NCBI GenBank assembly: GCA_025059545.1
Contig: JANXDJ010000015.1
Location: 1 to 22,071 of the forward strand
Origin: Archaeoglobaceae archaeon
GTDB taxonomy: Archaea; Halobacteriota; Archaeoglobi; Archaeoglobales; Archaeoglobaceae
Length of the DNA stretch: 22,071 bases
Direction of reading: 5' to 3'
A model generated the notes under the pieces. That model was not told where the DNA came from and made no database searches. It saw only the letters and a list, made by a program, of their open reading frames with translations. The translations under genes and the position numbers were made by a program. Of the stretch, positions 14,718 to 22,071 are shown in pieces (position 1 is the first letter of the stretch; the number at the start of each line of letters is the position of its first letter).

Positions 14718-15704
14718 CTAAACCCGTGAAACTTCAATTAGAGTCCTTTTAGCAGTAGGATATCTCTCCACCAAATAAAGTTTAAAACCTTCAGATATTA
14801 AAGCTTCCTTAAGTTTCTCATTTTCCGCAACTTCTATAGAAGTTTCTATACAATCTTCGAAAACTGAAAAATCGAATCCAGAATCCCTAAGAATTCTCTC
14901 AGCTCTCTTCAATTCTCCTTCAACTCTGCAACAGAGCAAAGTTCCATCCCTTGTAACAAGATAGAAGTCTGGATGATTCATAGCCATTCTTATCAGCCTT
15001 CTGCGGAACTGGGCTTTGTCTTTAAATCTCGCACTGCAGTAGTGGAATTTTTTAGCTTTTTCGAACATTTTAACAACTTCTCGACATTCAACATAGTAGT
15101 CTGTGATCTCAAAATCTCTCTCTTCAAGCGCACTCCAATTAGTCTCGCTTGCCTCAAGCTGGTTTATATTCAAAAATGCATCGTTCTCGTTAACAATTTC
15201 TACGATCTTAGGCTCATACCTTATTGTGGGAATTTCAAATCCAGCGTCGATGCCAAGCTTTTTCGCAATTCTTATTGGTTCCTCGTATAGCTCTGGAGTC
15301 TTCAATTCAGGGGGATGAAATCTGATCTCGTCTACTTTCAGCTTCTTGAGCACGTCTTCTTTTGCTGGAATAGAGGTGTAGAGGTGAACATGGAGACCAA
15401 GCTTTTGGGAAAGTCTAACGAACTCCAAAACTCTTTCAAGCTTCAATAGTGGTTCTCCTCCAGTGATCGCTACACCCTCTGCACTCATCAGCTCAACTTC
15501 AGCTAAAAAGTCTTCAGTGCTTTTAATTTCTCTCTCGTTCGCAAATAAAACATCTTTGTCTCTTCTCTCATTGGAAATTGGACAATAAAAGCAGGAATTT
15601 TTGCAAACACCAGTTAAAAATAAAACCAGCTTAGCTCCCCTTCTGCAGAGCTTGCATCCTTCTGGCAAATAACTGTAGTAGCTTCCCGCTTCAATACGCT
15701 TCAT
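14718..15704 (-). CDS. Radical SAM protein, COG2108-like, function unknown
   Basis: A 328-residue radical SAM protein with the cluster motif VCKNSCFYC (Cys34, Cys38, Cys41) and ITGGEPLL as the SAM-binding GGEP. A separate Cys17-X2-Cys20 pair (EGCKLCRRGAKL) precedes the motif, as in an archaeal group related to pyruvate formate-lyase activases and COG2108. Further Cys occur in HYCSARF and LLCCRVEG. It has no SPASM domain and no peptide ORF beside it. It overlaps the end of lysS by 14 nt and is followed after 2 nt by the DUF2551 gene. This place among translation genes hints at a housekeeping modification, perhaps of tRNA, rRNA or a translation factor; that is inference. Confidence 0.85.
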   Translation of the reverse strand: MKRIEAGSYYSYLPEGCKLCRRGAKLVLFLTGVCKNSCFYCPISNERRDKDVLFANEREIKSTEDFLAEVELMSAEGVAITGGEPLLKLERVLEFVRLSQKLGLHVHLYTSIPAKEDVLKKLKVDEIRFHPPELKTPELYEEPIRIAKKLGIDAGFEIPTIRYEPKIVEIVNENDAFLNINQLEASETNWSALEERDFEITDYYVECREVVKMFEKAKKFHYCSARFKDKAQFRRRLIRMAMNHPDFYLVTRDGTLLCCRVEGELKRAERILRDSGFDFSVFEDCIETSIEVAENEKLKEALISEGFKLYLVERYPTAKRTLIEVSRV

Positions 15705-17166
15705 GGAACCTTTTCTTCACCCAATCGACGCCAAGAGATTTTATAAAGTAACCCGCTCTTGGACCCTGCTCTTTTCCAACAAGGATCTTGTAAATAGCCT
15801 TAAAGGCTTTGCTCGCATCGATTCCAAGCTCTTTCGCAACTTCGTAAACGAGCGTGTGGATCTCGTCTGCACTCATCGTTTCCTTCATTCTTTCAGAATA
15901 TTTTTCGACGAATCTTCTCTCTTCTTCGTTCAGCTCAACTTTTCCGCTTATAAGCTCAAACTTTAAGCTACTCGGAGCATATTTTTCAAGCCATACTTTG
16001 CAATATTTTAAACGTCTTTCGACGTCTTCCGCGACTTTATTTCTTTGATATCCACTTCTTTCGAGGATCTCCAATGCTTTTTCTGGATCCCAGTTTGCGA
16101 TCTGTCCGACAACAATTAGATGTCTAAATGGGACTTCTGAATACTCTACCTCTCTTACAAGACTCAGCTGAACACTCCGATCTCTCTCAAAGATCTTCTC
16201 TTCGAACTCATCGATCACTTCGAGCAATCCAAAGCCAGGATCAAAGTCGATATGCCTTTCAGGTTTAACTCTTATCACTATGTATCTGACGATCTCCGGT
16301 GGAATTGCCTCGATAAACTCTCTAACAGGAATAACTATTCCCTTTGAGCTCTTCATTGCTCCCTTGCCTTTCAAATGGATCCATTCGTATGGAACCGGGT
16401 AGGGTGGAGAGTAGTCGAAGATCTCAGTTGCAAGCCTTTTTCCAGTGTCATAGCTACCGCCAGCTGCTGCGTGGTCTTTCCCAAATGGTTCGCAAGTTAT
16501 CTTGAGAATTTTCCATCTTGCAACCCAGTCGAGACGCCAGCTTAACTTTCCTCCACCCTTATAGCTCACTTTTCCAGAATTTCCACACTTGCAGGAGTAA
16601 TAGATCCATTTTTCATCGAATCCGGTAACTGTTGCAGAGTTAATTCTTCCACAACTCTCGCAGAGTGGCATGAATGGATACCAATCCTCCTCAAGATCTC
16701 TTCCAGTGACTTCATGGATGATCTGTGCAATTCTATCCTTTTCCTGCAGTGAAGTCTTTATCGCAGACTCATAAAGTCCTTCTTTATACATCTCGCTTGC
16801 TCTTCTAACTTCAACAGGAATTCCAAGAATTTCAAGAGACTCAAGGAAGGGTAGTAAGAAATGCTCCGAATAACTCTCATGACATCCAGAAGGATCTGGA
16901 ATTCTGCATAGAGGCATTCCAACGAATTCTGTGTACTTTTCTGGCAGGAAAGGATATCTTCTTCGCAATGGATCCATGTCATCAGCGATGTAGAGCATCT
17001 CAGCTTTTCCACCAGCGTCAATTAAAGCTCTCCTGACAGCATCTGCGGTTATCATCTCTCTTAGATTGCCTAAGTGTATGTGTCCCGAAGGAGAAATTCC
17101 AGTAGCTATTCGATGATAGCTTGAAATTTCAATGAGTTCTGAAGCTATGACATCCGCCCAGTGCAT
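15691..17166 (-). CDS. lysS: Class I lysyl-tRNA synthetase
   Basis: Archaeal class I LysRS, 491 aa, charging tRNA(Lys). The Rossmann HIGH signature is HIHLGN at 29-34 in TGISPSGHIHLGNLRE, and the KMSKS equivalent is MKSSKG at 271-276. A Cys cluster at 169, 172, 192 and 194 looks like a zinc site. The C-terminal third is the helical anticodon-binding part. The family normally has about 500-530 residues, so this is near complete. Class I LysRS is typical of many Euryarchaeota. It is the first gene of the string; a TATA-like box 28 nt upstream and no Shine-Dalgarno suggest a leaderless start at ATG 17166. Confidence 0.95.
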   Translation of the reverse strand: MHWADVIASELIEISSYHRIATGISPSGHIHLGNLREMITADAVRRALIDAGGKAEMLYIADDMDPLRRRYPFLPEKYTEFVGMPLCRIPDPSGCHESYSEHFLLPFLESLEILGIPVEVRRASEMYKEGLYESAIKTSLQEKDRIAQIIHEVTGRDLEEDWYPFMPLCESCGRINSATVTGFDEKWIYYSCKCGNSGKVSYKGGGKLSWRLDWVARWKILKITCEPFGKDHAAAGGSYDTGKRLATEIFDYSPPYPVPYEWIHLKGKGAMKSSKGIVIPVREFIEAIPPEIVRYIVIRVKPERHIDFDPGFGLLEVIDEFEEKIFERDRSVQLSLVREVEYSEVPFRHLIVVGQIANWDPEKALEILERSGYQRNKVAEDVERRLKYCKVWLEKYAPSSLKFELISGKVELNEEERRFVEKYSERMKETMSADEIHTLVYEVAKELGIDASKAFKAIYKILVGKEQGPRAGYFIKSLGVDWVKKRFHEAY

Positions 17167-17187
17167 AGCTTTGCATGGAGTAACTGC

Positions 17188-17199
17188 TTTTTAAATTTG
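17188..17199 (-). promoter_or_regulatory. Probable TATA box of the lysS operon
   Basis: On the minus strand AAATTTAAAAAG, centred about 28 nt before the lysS ATG. With no ribosome binding site in between, this fits a leaderless transcript for the five-gene string. Confidence 0.5.
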
Positions 17200-17226
17200 C
17201 TAAGTATGAGTATTTTTAAATCTTGA

Positions 17227-17476
17227 GTTTTTTGTATTGAAAATGCTCAAATTCAAAATGATTTTTATGAAATTCTCTCCGAAACTGAGCAAAGTGATGC
17301 GGTGATAGTCTCTTCCCAAGTTTACTCTCTTGATTCCACATCAAAGCTGAAAGCTCCGCTCTACAGGACTTTTTTAGCTATACCATACATGAAAGTCCTC
17401 TCTAAAAAATGCGTGGAGAAGAAAAGAGGAGCTTAAAAAATTGGTCGAATTTATGCTTGGTGGTGAAAATTCTTAG
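17227..17476 (+). pseudogene. Remnant of a flavodoxin-like NADPH-dependent FMN reductase
   Basis: The roughly 310-nt gap between lysS and the prepilin peptidase gene holds decayed coding sequence on the plus strand. One frame open from 17227 to a TAA at 17434-17436 reads NDFYEILSETEQSDAVIVSS, then QVYSLDSTSKLKAPLYRTFLA. This resembles the ADAIIxGSPVYxGxxSxxLKxxxDR region of FMN reductases and iron-sulfur flavoproteins. Just downstream another frame (from about 17402) gives NAWRRKEELKKLVEFMLGG and stops at 17474-17476, a plausible helical C-terminus. The N-terminal flavin-binding loop and the middle of the protein are missing, so this is a frameshifted, deleted relic, and no start codon is supported. 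Family placement is by eye. Confidence 0.65.
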
Positions 17477-17480
17477 AGAT

Positions 17481-18206
17481 TTAGAGAATTAGGCTTATTG
17501 CAAGGAAGAGAATGTCCCCAAAAAGGAAAGCGACAGCATAGCCAAAGGTTATGAAGATTATAAAGGGCAAAGCTGGAGTAACCCAGACTTTCTCTATTTT
17601 TGACTTTTTCAACCTTTTTATGAGCTCCTCGTTTGCTTCAACCCCTCTTCGAACCCTTTTCAACTCCCCTTTTTCATCTATGAACTCAAAAAGGTTGTGA
17701 AAGCGAATCTTATCGACTTCAATTCTATAACCTGCGATGTAGTATAGAGGAGTCTTGAAAAACCCTGAAAATCCCTCTTTGATCACGTTTCTGAAAAAAA
17801 GCCCAAACATCAATGCAGGAGCAAATATTACGGAGTTTGCGAGAACTGAGAACGAAAAGACACCAAAGCCCTCATTCACTATTGGAAAGAATTCAAGATC
17901 TGGATAAAATGGAAATATTACCGCTAAGCACATCAAAGCCTTTGCATCCGCTCCGCCATAGGTGCCCATGCGGTATAGCAGATAAGAAAGCAGAATCATA
18001 AAAAGGATGCCAAAAAATGCAAAAAGGAGAAGTGCTTTGCTTAGAATTGCAACCAAGTAAACCTGAAAAGCGGTTATCGGAATCGTTACTATAAGCATGA
18101 ATTTCCAGACTCTATTCGGTATCAATCTGCTTTTTAGATCCAATTTACAGGCGTAGATGAGAAAGAGAAATACGATTAAGATCTTAGCGAGCTCTAACCA
18201 GTTCAT
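17481..18206 (-). CDS. Archaeal type IV prepilin peptidase (A24 family)
   Basis: Membrane aspartyl protease that removes signal peptides of archaellins or type IV pilins. The two catalytic aspartates are visible: Asp23 in KLDLKSRLIPN and Asp87 in GTYGGADAKAL, the GxGD-type motif. Hydrophobic helices lie near 5-20, 36-51, 54-79, 88-102, 115-138 and two at the C-terminus (about 205-241). A charged loop of around 60 residues (about 150-205) sits between helices, as in archaeal A24 members with a soluble C-terminal part. No pilin or archaellin gene is near. The ATG overlaps the homoserine dehydrogenase gene by 23 nt, so it is expressed from the amino acid operon, probably by chance of packing. 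Confidence 0.88.
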   Translation of the reverse strand: MNWLELAKILIVFLFLIYACKLDLKSRLIPNRVWKFMLIVTIPITAFQVYLVAILSKALLLFAFFGILFMILLSYLLYRMGTYGGADAKALMCLAVIFPFYPDLEFFPIVNEGFGVFSFSVLANSVIFAPALMFGLFFRNVIKEGFSGFFKTPLYYIAGYRIEVDKIRFHNLFEFIDEKGELKRVRRGVEANEELIKRLKKSKIEKVWVTPALPFIIFITFGYAVAFLFGDILFLAISLIL

Positions 18207-19155
18207 ATAGATCGGAAAGGATTGCAGTTGCGGTCTCGAATTTTCCTGCCCCTCTTCCAGCGACGAATATGTCTCCTGCAGTGTCTGTTTTGATCATTGC
18301 TGCATTCATTGTTCCCTTTATCGCTAATGGACTGTTAATCGGCACAAGCCTTGGCGAAACCCTGAGATTTTTTCTACTCGCTTCCGCTATTAATCTGATC
18401 GTGTATCCTTTCTGCAAGGCAACGCTAAACGCTTGGGGAGTTATATTCGTTATCCCCGTTATTTCTATGTCTCCAAACTTTGCAGGAATTCCGATAGTGT
18501 TTGCAAGGATCACGAGCTTTATTCCCGCATCGATCCCCTCAACGTCTACCCTTGGATTCGCTTCCGCAATTCCCATTTCCTGAGCTTCACTAAGGATCTG
18601 GCTGTAGGGTAGCCTTTCCTCTTCCATTCTTGTCAAGATGTAGTTACACGTGCCGTTCAGAATTCCTCGAACTCCTAAAATTTCACAAGGAGCTAAATAG
18701 CTGTTCAAAAGTCTTATAATTGGCATAACACCGCCAACTGTAGCTTCATACATTAGCTTTGCTCCCTTTCTTTCTGCAAGCTTCATCAAGCCGTTGAAGT
18801 CGACTGCAATGCTTTTATTGCTCGTTATCACACTCGTTCCTCTGTTTAATGCAGTTCTCATGTAAGAAATACCGCTTTCATCGAGTTTGGTTGTTGTCAC
18901 TTCGATCATAACATCGTAGTCCTCGGTTTCGGCAATTTCCATAGCACTTTTATTCTGGGGTAATCTTCCAGTTCTTCTTCTCTCTTCAATAACCTCTTCC
19001 AATTTGAAATCCCCCGAGATTGAACCAGTTAGATCCGCTATTGCAACGACTTTGAAATCTCCGATTTTATTCTCGATCTCTCTTCTTTTTTTCACCAATA
19101 GTTCTGCAACCCCTTGTCCAACGGTTCCAAACCCAATGATTGCGATCTTGATCAT
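18184..19155 (-). CDS. hom: Homoserine dehydrogenase
   Basis: Reduces aspartate semialdehyde to homoserine, the branch to Thr, Met and Ile. The Rossmann motif is IAIIGFGTVGQGVAELL (residues 4-20). The catalytic domain shows SVITSNKS, YEATVGGVMPIIRLL, GILNGTCNYILTRM and ANPRVDVEGIDAGIKL, which contains the substrate-binding residues. At 323 aa it has no C-terminal ACT domain. That regulatory role is probably taken by the ACT protein encoded directly upstream, whose stop overlaps this ATG by 4 nt (ATGA). The four-gene overlap with ilvE and the ACT gene points to a Thr/Ile and branched-chain amino acid operon. Confidence 0.95.
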   Translation of the reverse strand: MIKIAIIGFGTVGQGVAELLVKKRREIENKIGDFKVVAIADLTGSISGDFKLEEVIEERRRTGRLPQNKSAMEIAETEDYDVMIEVTTTKLDESGISYMRTALNRGTSVITSNKSIAVDFNGLMKLAERKGAKLMYEATVGGVMPIIRLLNSYLAPCEILGVRGILNGTCNYILTRMEEERLPYSQILSEAQEMGIAEANPRVDVEGIDAGIKLVILANTIGIPAKFGDIEITGITNITPQAFSVALQKGYTIRLIAEASRKNLRVSPRLVPINSPLAIKGTMNAAMIKTDTAGDIFVAGRGAGKFETATAILSDLYELVRAR

Positions 19156-19652
19156 ATCTCATCGTTTATGGGCTCTATAACCATGATCTTCTTCTCCTTG
19201 CAGATCTCTCTAACCCTTTCCAATGCCTTCTCTAATGCTTCCTCACTCTTTGCAGAGATCGTAATCATCGCTGTTGAGGGCTCATTCAATTCAGGCATCG
19301 TTACACTGAGTTCAACGCACTCCGCATCGCTGTTATCTACCCTTTTGATCGTATCACTTAGATCTGTGTGAATGACATGTCCGATCAGAAGGAGAGAGAC
19401 TACAGAAGTTCTGATTTTTCCGAATCTTCTGACCAACACTTCTTTCTGAAGTTCTTCGATGATCTTCTCCGCCTTTTTTGAATCCGCTCTGAAAGAGATC
19501 TCAACTGGAATCCTATTCAAGGGCGTTTTTTTACCCCTTTGGTGAAATATTCCTACAATGTTCCCCCCATTTCTTGCAATTGGCTCAAGAACTCTAAGAA
19601 GCTGTCCAGGCTTATCCTCGAGCTCAACAATGAGTGTGAAGAGTTCACTCAT
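19152..19652 (-). CDS. ACT-domain protein, predicted regulator of homoserine dehydrogenase (COG2061-like)
   Basis: A 166-residue stand-alone ACT protein. Residues 4-75 form a clear ACT domain ([32 protein letters not shown] with the ligand-loop DKPGQL), and residues 85-166 look like a second, more diverged unit ([20 protein letters not shown], then KIMVIEPI). Archaea often place such a gene directly before hom, and it is thought to bind an amino acid (Thr likely) and control the enzyme. The ATG overlaps the ilvE stop by 8 nt and the TGA overlaps the hom ATG by 4 nt, so subunits would be made in step. Confidence 0.9.
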   Translation of the reverse strand: MSELFTLIVELEDKPGQLLRVLEPIARNGGNIVGIFHQRGKKTPLNRIPVEISFRADSKKAEKIIEELQKEVLVRRFGKIRTSVVSLLLIGHVIHTDLSDTIKRVDNSDAECVELSVTMPELNEPSTAMITISAKSEEALEKALERVREICKEKKIMVIEPINDEI

Positions 19653-20520
19653 AGATTGGAGTTCCCTCAGTCTTTGTTACTTTTTCGAATTCCTCCATGA
19701 TCAGCTTTGTAATCTTCCCCGGCTTTCCGTCTCCGATAATTCTTCCATCGATCTCAACGATTGGAGCAACTTCTGCAGCGGTGCCAGTTACGAAGACTTC
19801 ATCAGCGGTGTAAAGATCGTAAAGACCGAGATTTGCTTCGCAAAATGGAATTTTGAGTCTTTGTATGATCTCGATCACGACTTCTCTCGTGATCCCCCGC
19901 AAGTTGTTGACCGTAGGCGGGGTTATGATCTTGCCCCTCTTAACGACAAAAATGTTGTCTCCACTTCCTTCAGAAATGTAGCCGTTTCTGTCCAAGAAGA
20001 TCGCTTCATCACCACCTTTAACGTTTGCTTCGATCTTTGCGAGAACGTTGTTTAAGTAGTTCAGCGATTTTATGTTCGGTGGTAAAGCATCAAAGGCATT
20101 TCTCCGAACTGCAACCGTTATCGCCTTCAATCCTTTGGAATAAAGATCTCCGTAGAGCTTTCCCCAAGGCTTTGTTATTACAATAATCGTTGGCTTCTTG
20201 CACTTTCTCGGATCTAAGCCGAGATCACCGACGCCACGAGAAACAATCGGTCTTATATAAGCATCTCTGAGCTTGTTTCTCCTAAGCGTTTCAAGAATGA
20301 CTTTCTCGAATTCTTCCTTGCTCATCGGGATTTCAAGATTTATTGCTCTTGCGGAATCGTAAAGCCTGTCTACGTGCTCTCTAAGTCTGAAAACTTTTCC
20401 ATCGTATGCCCTTATTCCTTCGAAGACTCCATCGCCATAGAGAAAGCCGTGATCGAAGACGCTGATCTTTGCTTCGCTTTCAGGGACAAATTTACCGTCC
20501 AAGTATATGAGTAGCTCCAT
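19645..20520 (-). CDS. ilvE: Branched-chain amino acid aminotransferase
   Basis: PLP-dependent class IV aminotransferase, 291 aa, that interconverts Val, Leu and Ile with their 2-oxo acids using glutamate. Motifs: [19 protein letters not shown] (21-39), [29 protein letters not shown] with the Schiff-base Lys151, [19 protein letters not shown] and [13 protein letters not shown]. The RGVGDLGL and GTAAEV loops favour ilvE over D-amino acid or aminodeoxychorismate members. GGAG lies 5 nt before ATG 20520. It is the first gene of ilvE-ACT-hom-prepilin peptidase; a TATAAAATT box on the minus strand near 20580 could drive it. Confidence 0.93.
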   Translation of the reverse strand: MELLIYLDGKFVPESEAKISVFDHGFLYGDGVFEGIRAYDGKVFRLREHVDRLYDSARAINLEIPMSKEEFEKVILETLRRNKLRDAYIRPIVSRGVGDLGLDPRKCKKPTIIVITKPWGKLYGDLYSKGLKAITVAVRRNAFDALPPNIKSLNYLNNVLAKIEANVKGGDEAIFLDRNGYISEGSGDNIFVVKRGKIITPPTVNNLRGITREVVIEIIQRLKIPFCEANLGLYDLYTADEVFVTGTAAEVAPIVEIDGRIIGDGKPGKITKLIMEEFEKVTKTEGTPIYE

Positions 20521-20595
20521 CAGTTCTCCGTTGCCCTGAGCTTAAAAATTATTTCCATTATGGCTTATTGGTTTGAAAAATTTTATAGAAATAAT

Positions 20596-21726
20596 TTATG
20601 TTCTTTGATCAACTGGCACGAATTTCCTCTCGATCTCTCCAGTGTATTTTGCCCTCGGTCTTATGAGCTTGTTATTCTCATATTGCTCTATTATATGTGC
20701 AAGCCAACCACTAATTCGTCCCATTGCAAAGATGTTCACGAATAGGTCGTCAGGAATCCCAAGATTTGCATATACGCTTGCGGAGTAAAAGTCCACGTTT
20801 GGAAGCAACTTCTTATATTTATAAGCATTCTCCGCTATTGCTTCGCTGATCTCGAACCATATTGGGTTCCCAGTCTTAGACAGCTCCATTGCAAGTTCTC
20901 TTAAGATCACAGCTCTTGGATCGATCACGTGCTTGTAAATTCTGTGCCCAAAGCCCATCAGTTTATCTCCCTTTTCGAGCTTTTTCTTCACGTATTCCTC
21001 AGCCCTTCTTGGAGTTGCAACCTCTCTGAGCATCTTCATAACCTCTTGTGCAGCCCCACCATGCAATGGACCCATAAGAGTTCCTGTTGCTGCGACAACG
21101 CAGGCATACATGTCCGCAAGCGTAGAAGCAGCAACTCTTGCTGCGAAAGTAGAAGCATTGAGCTCGTGTTCTGCGTGGAGAATCAGATCCGCATCCAACG
21201 CTCTCTCTGCAATATTTGAAGGCTCAAGTCCTGTCATCATGTAGAGAAAATTTCCTGCATGGCTCAATTCAAGCGTCGGCGGTATTAGGTTTTTACCAAG
21301 TCTTATTCGATGGTAATATGCTACGATCGTTGGAAATTTTGCGATCAAATTTTTCGATTTTTCCAGATTCTCTTCTTTCGTCTTTAGATCCTTTGCTTTG
21401 TCGAGAGAACCAAGATAGCTTGTCGAAGTTCTCAATACAACCATTGGATGAGTGTATTGCGGAAGATGGGTCAGCAAACCAATGATCTGCGGTGGCAATT
21501 CTCTTCTTTCAGCCAATTCGATTCTGAAGTCCTGAAGCTCATACTTCTTTGGTAGTTCTCCGTAGAGAAGTAAATAAGCAACCTCCTCGTAGGTAGCGTT
21601 TTTTGCCAGATCTCTGATGTCGTAGCCTCTGTATTCAAGAATTGCTCGGTCTTCTATCAACTCAATTCTCGAGATCTTACTCTCACAGGCGATCACATCT
21701 TTCAATCCATCCAATACTTCTATCAT
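20596..21726 (-). CDS. gltA: Citrate synthase
   Basis: Condenses acetyl-CoA and oxaloacetate. The 376-residue protein is of the short, dimeric archaeal/Gram-positive type. Active-site residues are visible: His187 in HAEHELNAS, catalytic His222 in GPLHGGAAQEV, His261 in GFGHRIYK, Asp312 in NVDFYSAS, and the Arg region GRISGWLAHIIEQ. His222/261 and Asp312 sit at nearly the same positions as in Pyrococcus citrate synthase (from memory). I start at ATG 21726, 5 nt after GGGGGTG (21732-21738). A GTG two codons upstream would overlap that site. It lies 11 nt after the AMP phosphorylase stop and is probably co-transcribed with it. Confidence 0.95.
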   Translation of the reverse strand: MIEVLDGLKDVIACESKISRIELIEDRAILEYRGYDIRDLAKNATYEEVAYLLLYGELPKKYELQDFRIELAERRELPPQIIGLLTHLPQYTHPMVVLRTSTSYLGSLDKAKDLKTKEENLEKSKNLIAKFPTIVAYYHRIRLGKNLIPPTLELSHAGNFLYMMTGLEPSNIAERALDADLILHAEHELNASTFAARVAASTLADMYACVVAATGTLMGPLHGGAAQEVMKMLREVATPRRAEEYVKKKLEKGDKLMGFGHRIYKHVIDPRAVILRELAMELSKTGNPIWFEISEAIAENAYKYKKLLPNVDFYSASVYANLGIPDDLFVNIFAMGRISGWLAHIIEQYENNKLIRPRAKYTGEIERKFVPVDQRT

Positions 21727-21731
21727 TCCCA

Positions 21732-21738
21732 CACCCCC
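21732..21738 (-). promoter_or_regulatory. Ribosome binding site of citrate synthase
   Basis: GGGGGTG on the minus strand, 5 nt before ATG 21726 and overlapping the last base of the upstream TAG. It decides for ATG 21726 over the GTG at 21732. Confidence 0.6.
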
Positions 21739-22071
21739 TATCTTAATTTACCATAAACCTCCAATATCATGCCCGAAACCAGAATCGGGGCTTCTGATCT
21801 TGCCACTTCTATAGCATTGTCGAGCTTCCAATCCTTCTCAGCGTAAATAGTTAAAAGCGGATCTCCAGCCTTTACAACTTCTCCTCTTTTCTTGTGAATA
21901 TAAACTCCCGCTCCCTTATCCTTAGGTGCTCCAGCGGATCTTGCAATTCTAACGATTGCCTTGTTGTTCACAGCCACAACAGCTCCTTCGAATCTTGAAG
22001 TGATCGTGAAAATCTTATCTCCAATCGCAATGTCTTCAGATCTGATCTTCTCATTCCCTCCTTGAGCGGAA
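21738..22071 (-). CDS. deoA: AMP phosphorylase / thymidine-phosphorylase-like protein, C-terminal part (runs off the window)
   Basis: The frame is open from the window edge at 22071 to the TAG at 21738, so the gene continues outside; a GTG at 21977 is internal and not the start. The visible 110 residues begin QGGNEKIRSEDIAIGDKI, continue with IARSAGAPKDKGAGVYIHKK, GEVVKAGDPLLTIYAEKDWKLDNAIEVA and end GMILEVYGKLR. This matches the C-terminal domain of archaeal AMP phosphorylase (DeoA), which splits AMP to adenine and ribose 1,5-bisphosphate ahead of isomerase and type III RubisCO. The catalytic N-terminal domain is not in view, so AMP versus thymidine preference is inferred from archaeal relatives. 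Confidence 0.88.
   Translation of the reverse strand, partial: SAQGGNEKIRSEDIAIGDKIFTITSRFEGAVVAVNNKAIVRIARSAGAPKDKGAGVYIHKKRGEVVKAGDPLLTIYAEKDWKLDNAIEVARSEAPILVSGMILEVYGKLR

Noticed and set aside
19558..20055. 165-codon plus-strand frame opposite ilvE
   Set aside because: It is antisense to a clear aminotransferase with all its motifs, and its product has no family features.
1..22071. CRISPR arrays, insertion sequences, tRNA or rRNA genes
   Set aside because: I looked for regular repeats, inverted ends, transposase motifs and RNA gene features in the gaps and saw none.

Overview
The window looks like chromosomal DNA of a thermophilic euryarchaeon, most likely a member of the Archaeoglobales. 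The evidence is archaeal aRF1, a class I lysyl-tRNA synthetase, archaeal DUF2117 and DUF2551 proteins, a COG2061-type ACT regulator beside homoserine dehydrogenase, a C-terminal AMP phosphorylase, and AT-rich TATA boxes placed for leaderless transcripts. The order-level assignment is inference; no rRNA or tRNA gene is present to fix it.

Region 1 (1-4570) is accessory in character. A GT4 glycosyltransferase relic broken by frameshifts and internal losses is followed on the minus strand by two tandem HEPN-MNT pairs (paralogous copies). Then come an intact GT4 glycosyltransferase and a DUF2117 protein on the plus strand.

Region 2 (4571-6163) is the most interesting part. A good TATA box lies about 25 nt before the ATG of a 26-codon ORF. 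Seventeen nucleotides after that ORF, behind a strong ribosome binding site, is a radical SAM/SPASM protein with the layout of peptide-modifying enzymes. I read this as a candidate two-gene ribosomal-peptide (RiPP) locus.

Region 3 (6026-12402, minus) holds two operons. One has an alkyl-DHAP-synthase-like FAD oxidase, a CCG-domain Fe-S protein and an FGGY sugar/polyol kinase, coupled by 1-4 nt overlaps. The kinase lacks two glycerol-contact residues and its C-terminus is encoded antisense to the radical SAM gene. The other operon is gatC-gatA plus an alpha/beta hydrolase.

Region 4 (12481-17166, minus) is a tightly overlapping five-gene string: lysS, a COG2108-like radical SAM protein, a DUF2551 winged-helix protein, a cis-prenyltransferase and aRF1. 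It joins translation, isoprenoid carrier synthesis and two uncharacterised proteins.

Region 5 (17167-22071) begins with a frameshifted remnant of a flavodoxin-like FMN reductase. It continues on the minus strand with a type IV prepilin peptidase, homoserine dehydrogenase, its stand-alone ACT regulator and a branched-chain aminotransferase, all overlapping. Citrate synthase follows, and last the 3' end of an AMP phosphorylase that runs off the window. Together these link amino acid synthesis (Thr/Ile and branched-chain), the oxidative entry to the TCA arm, and nucleotide salvage.
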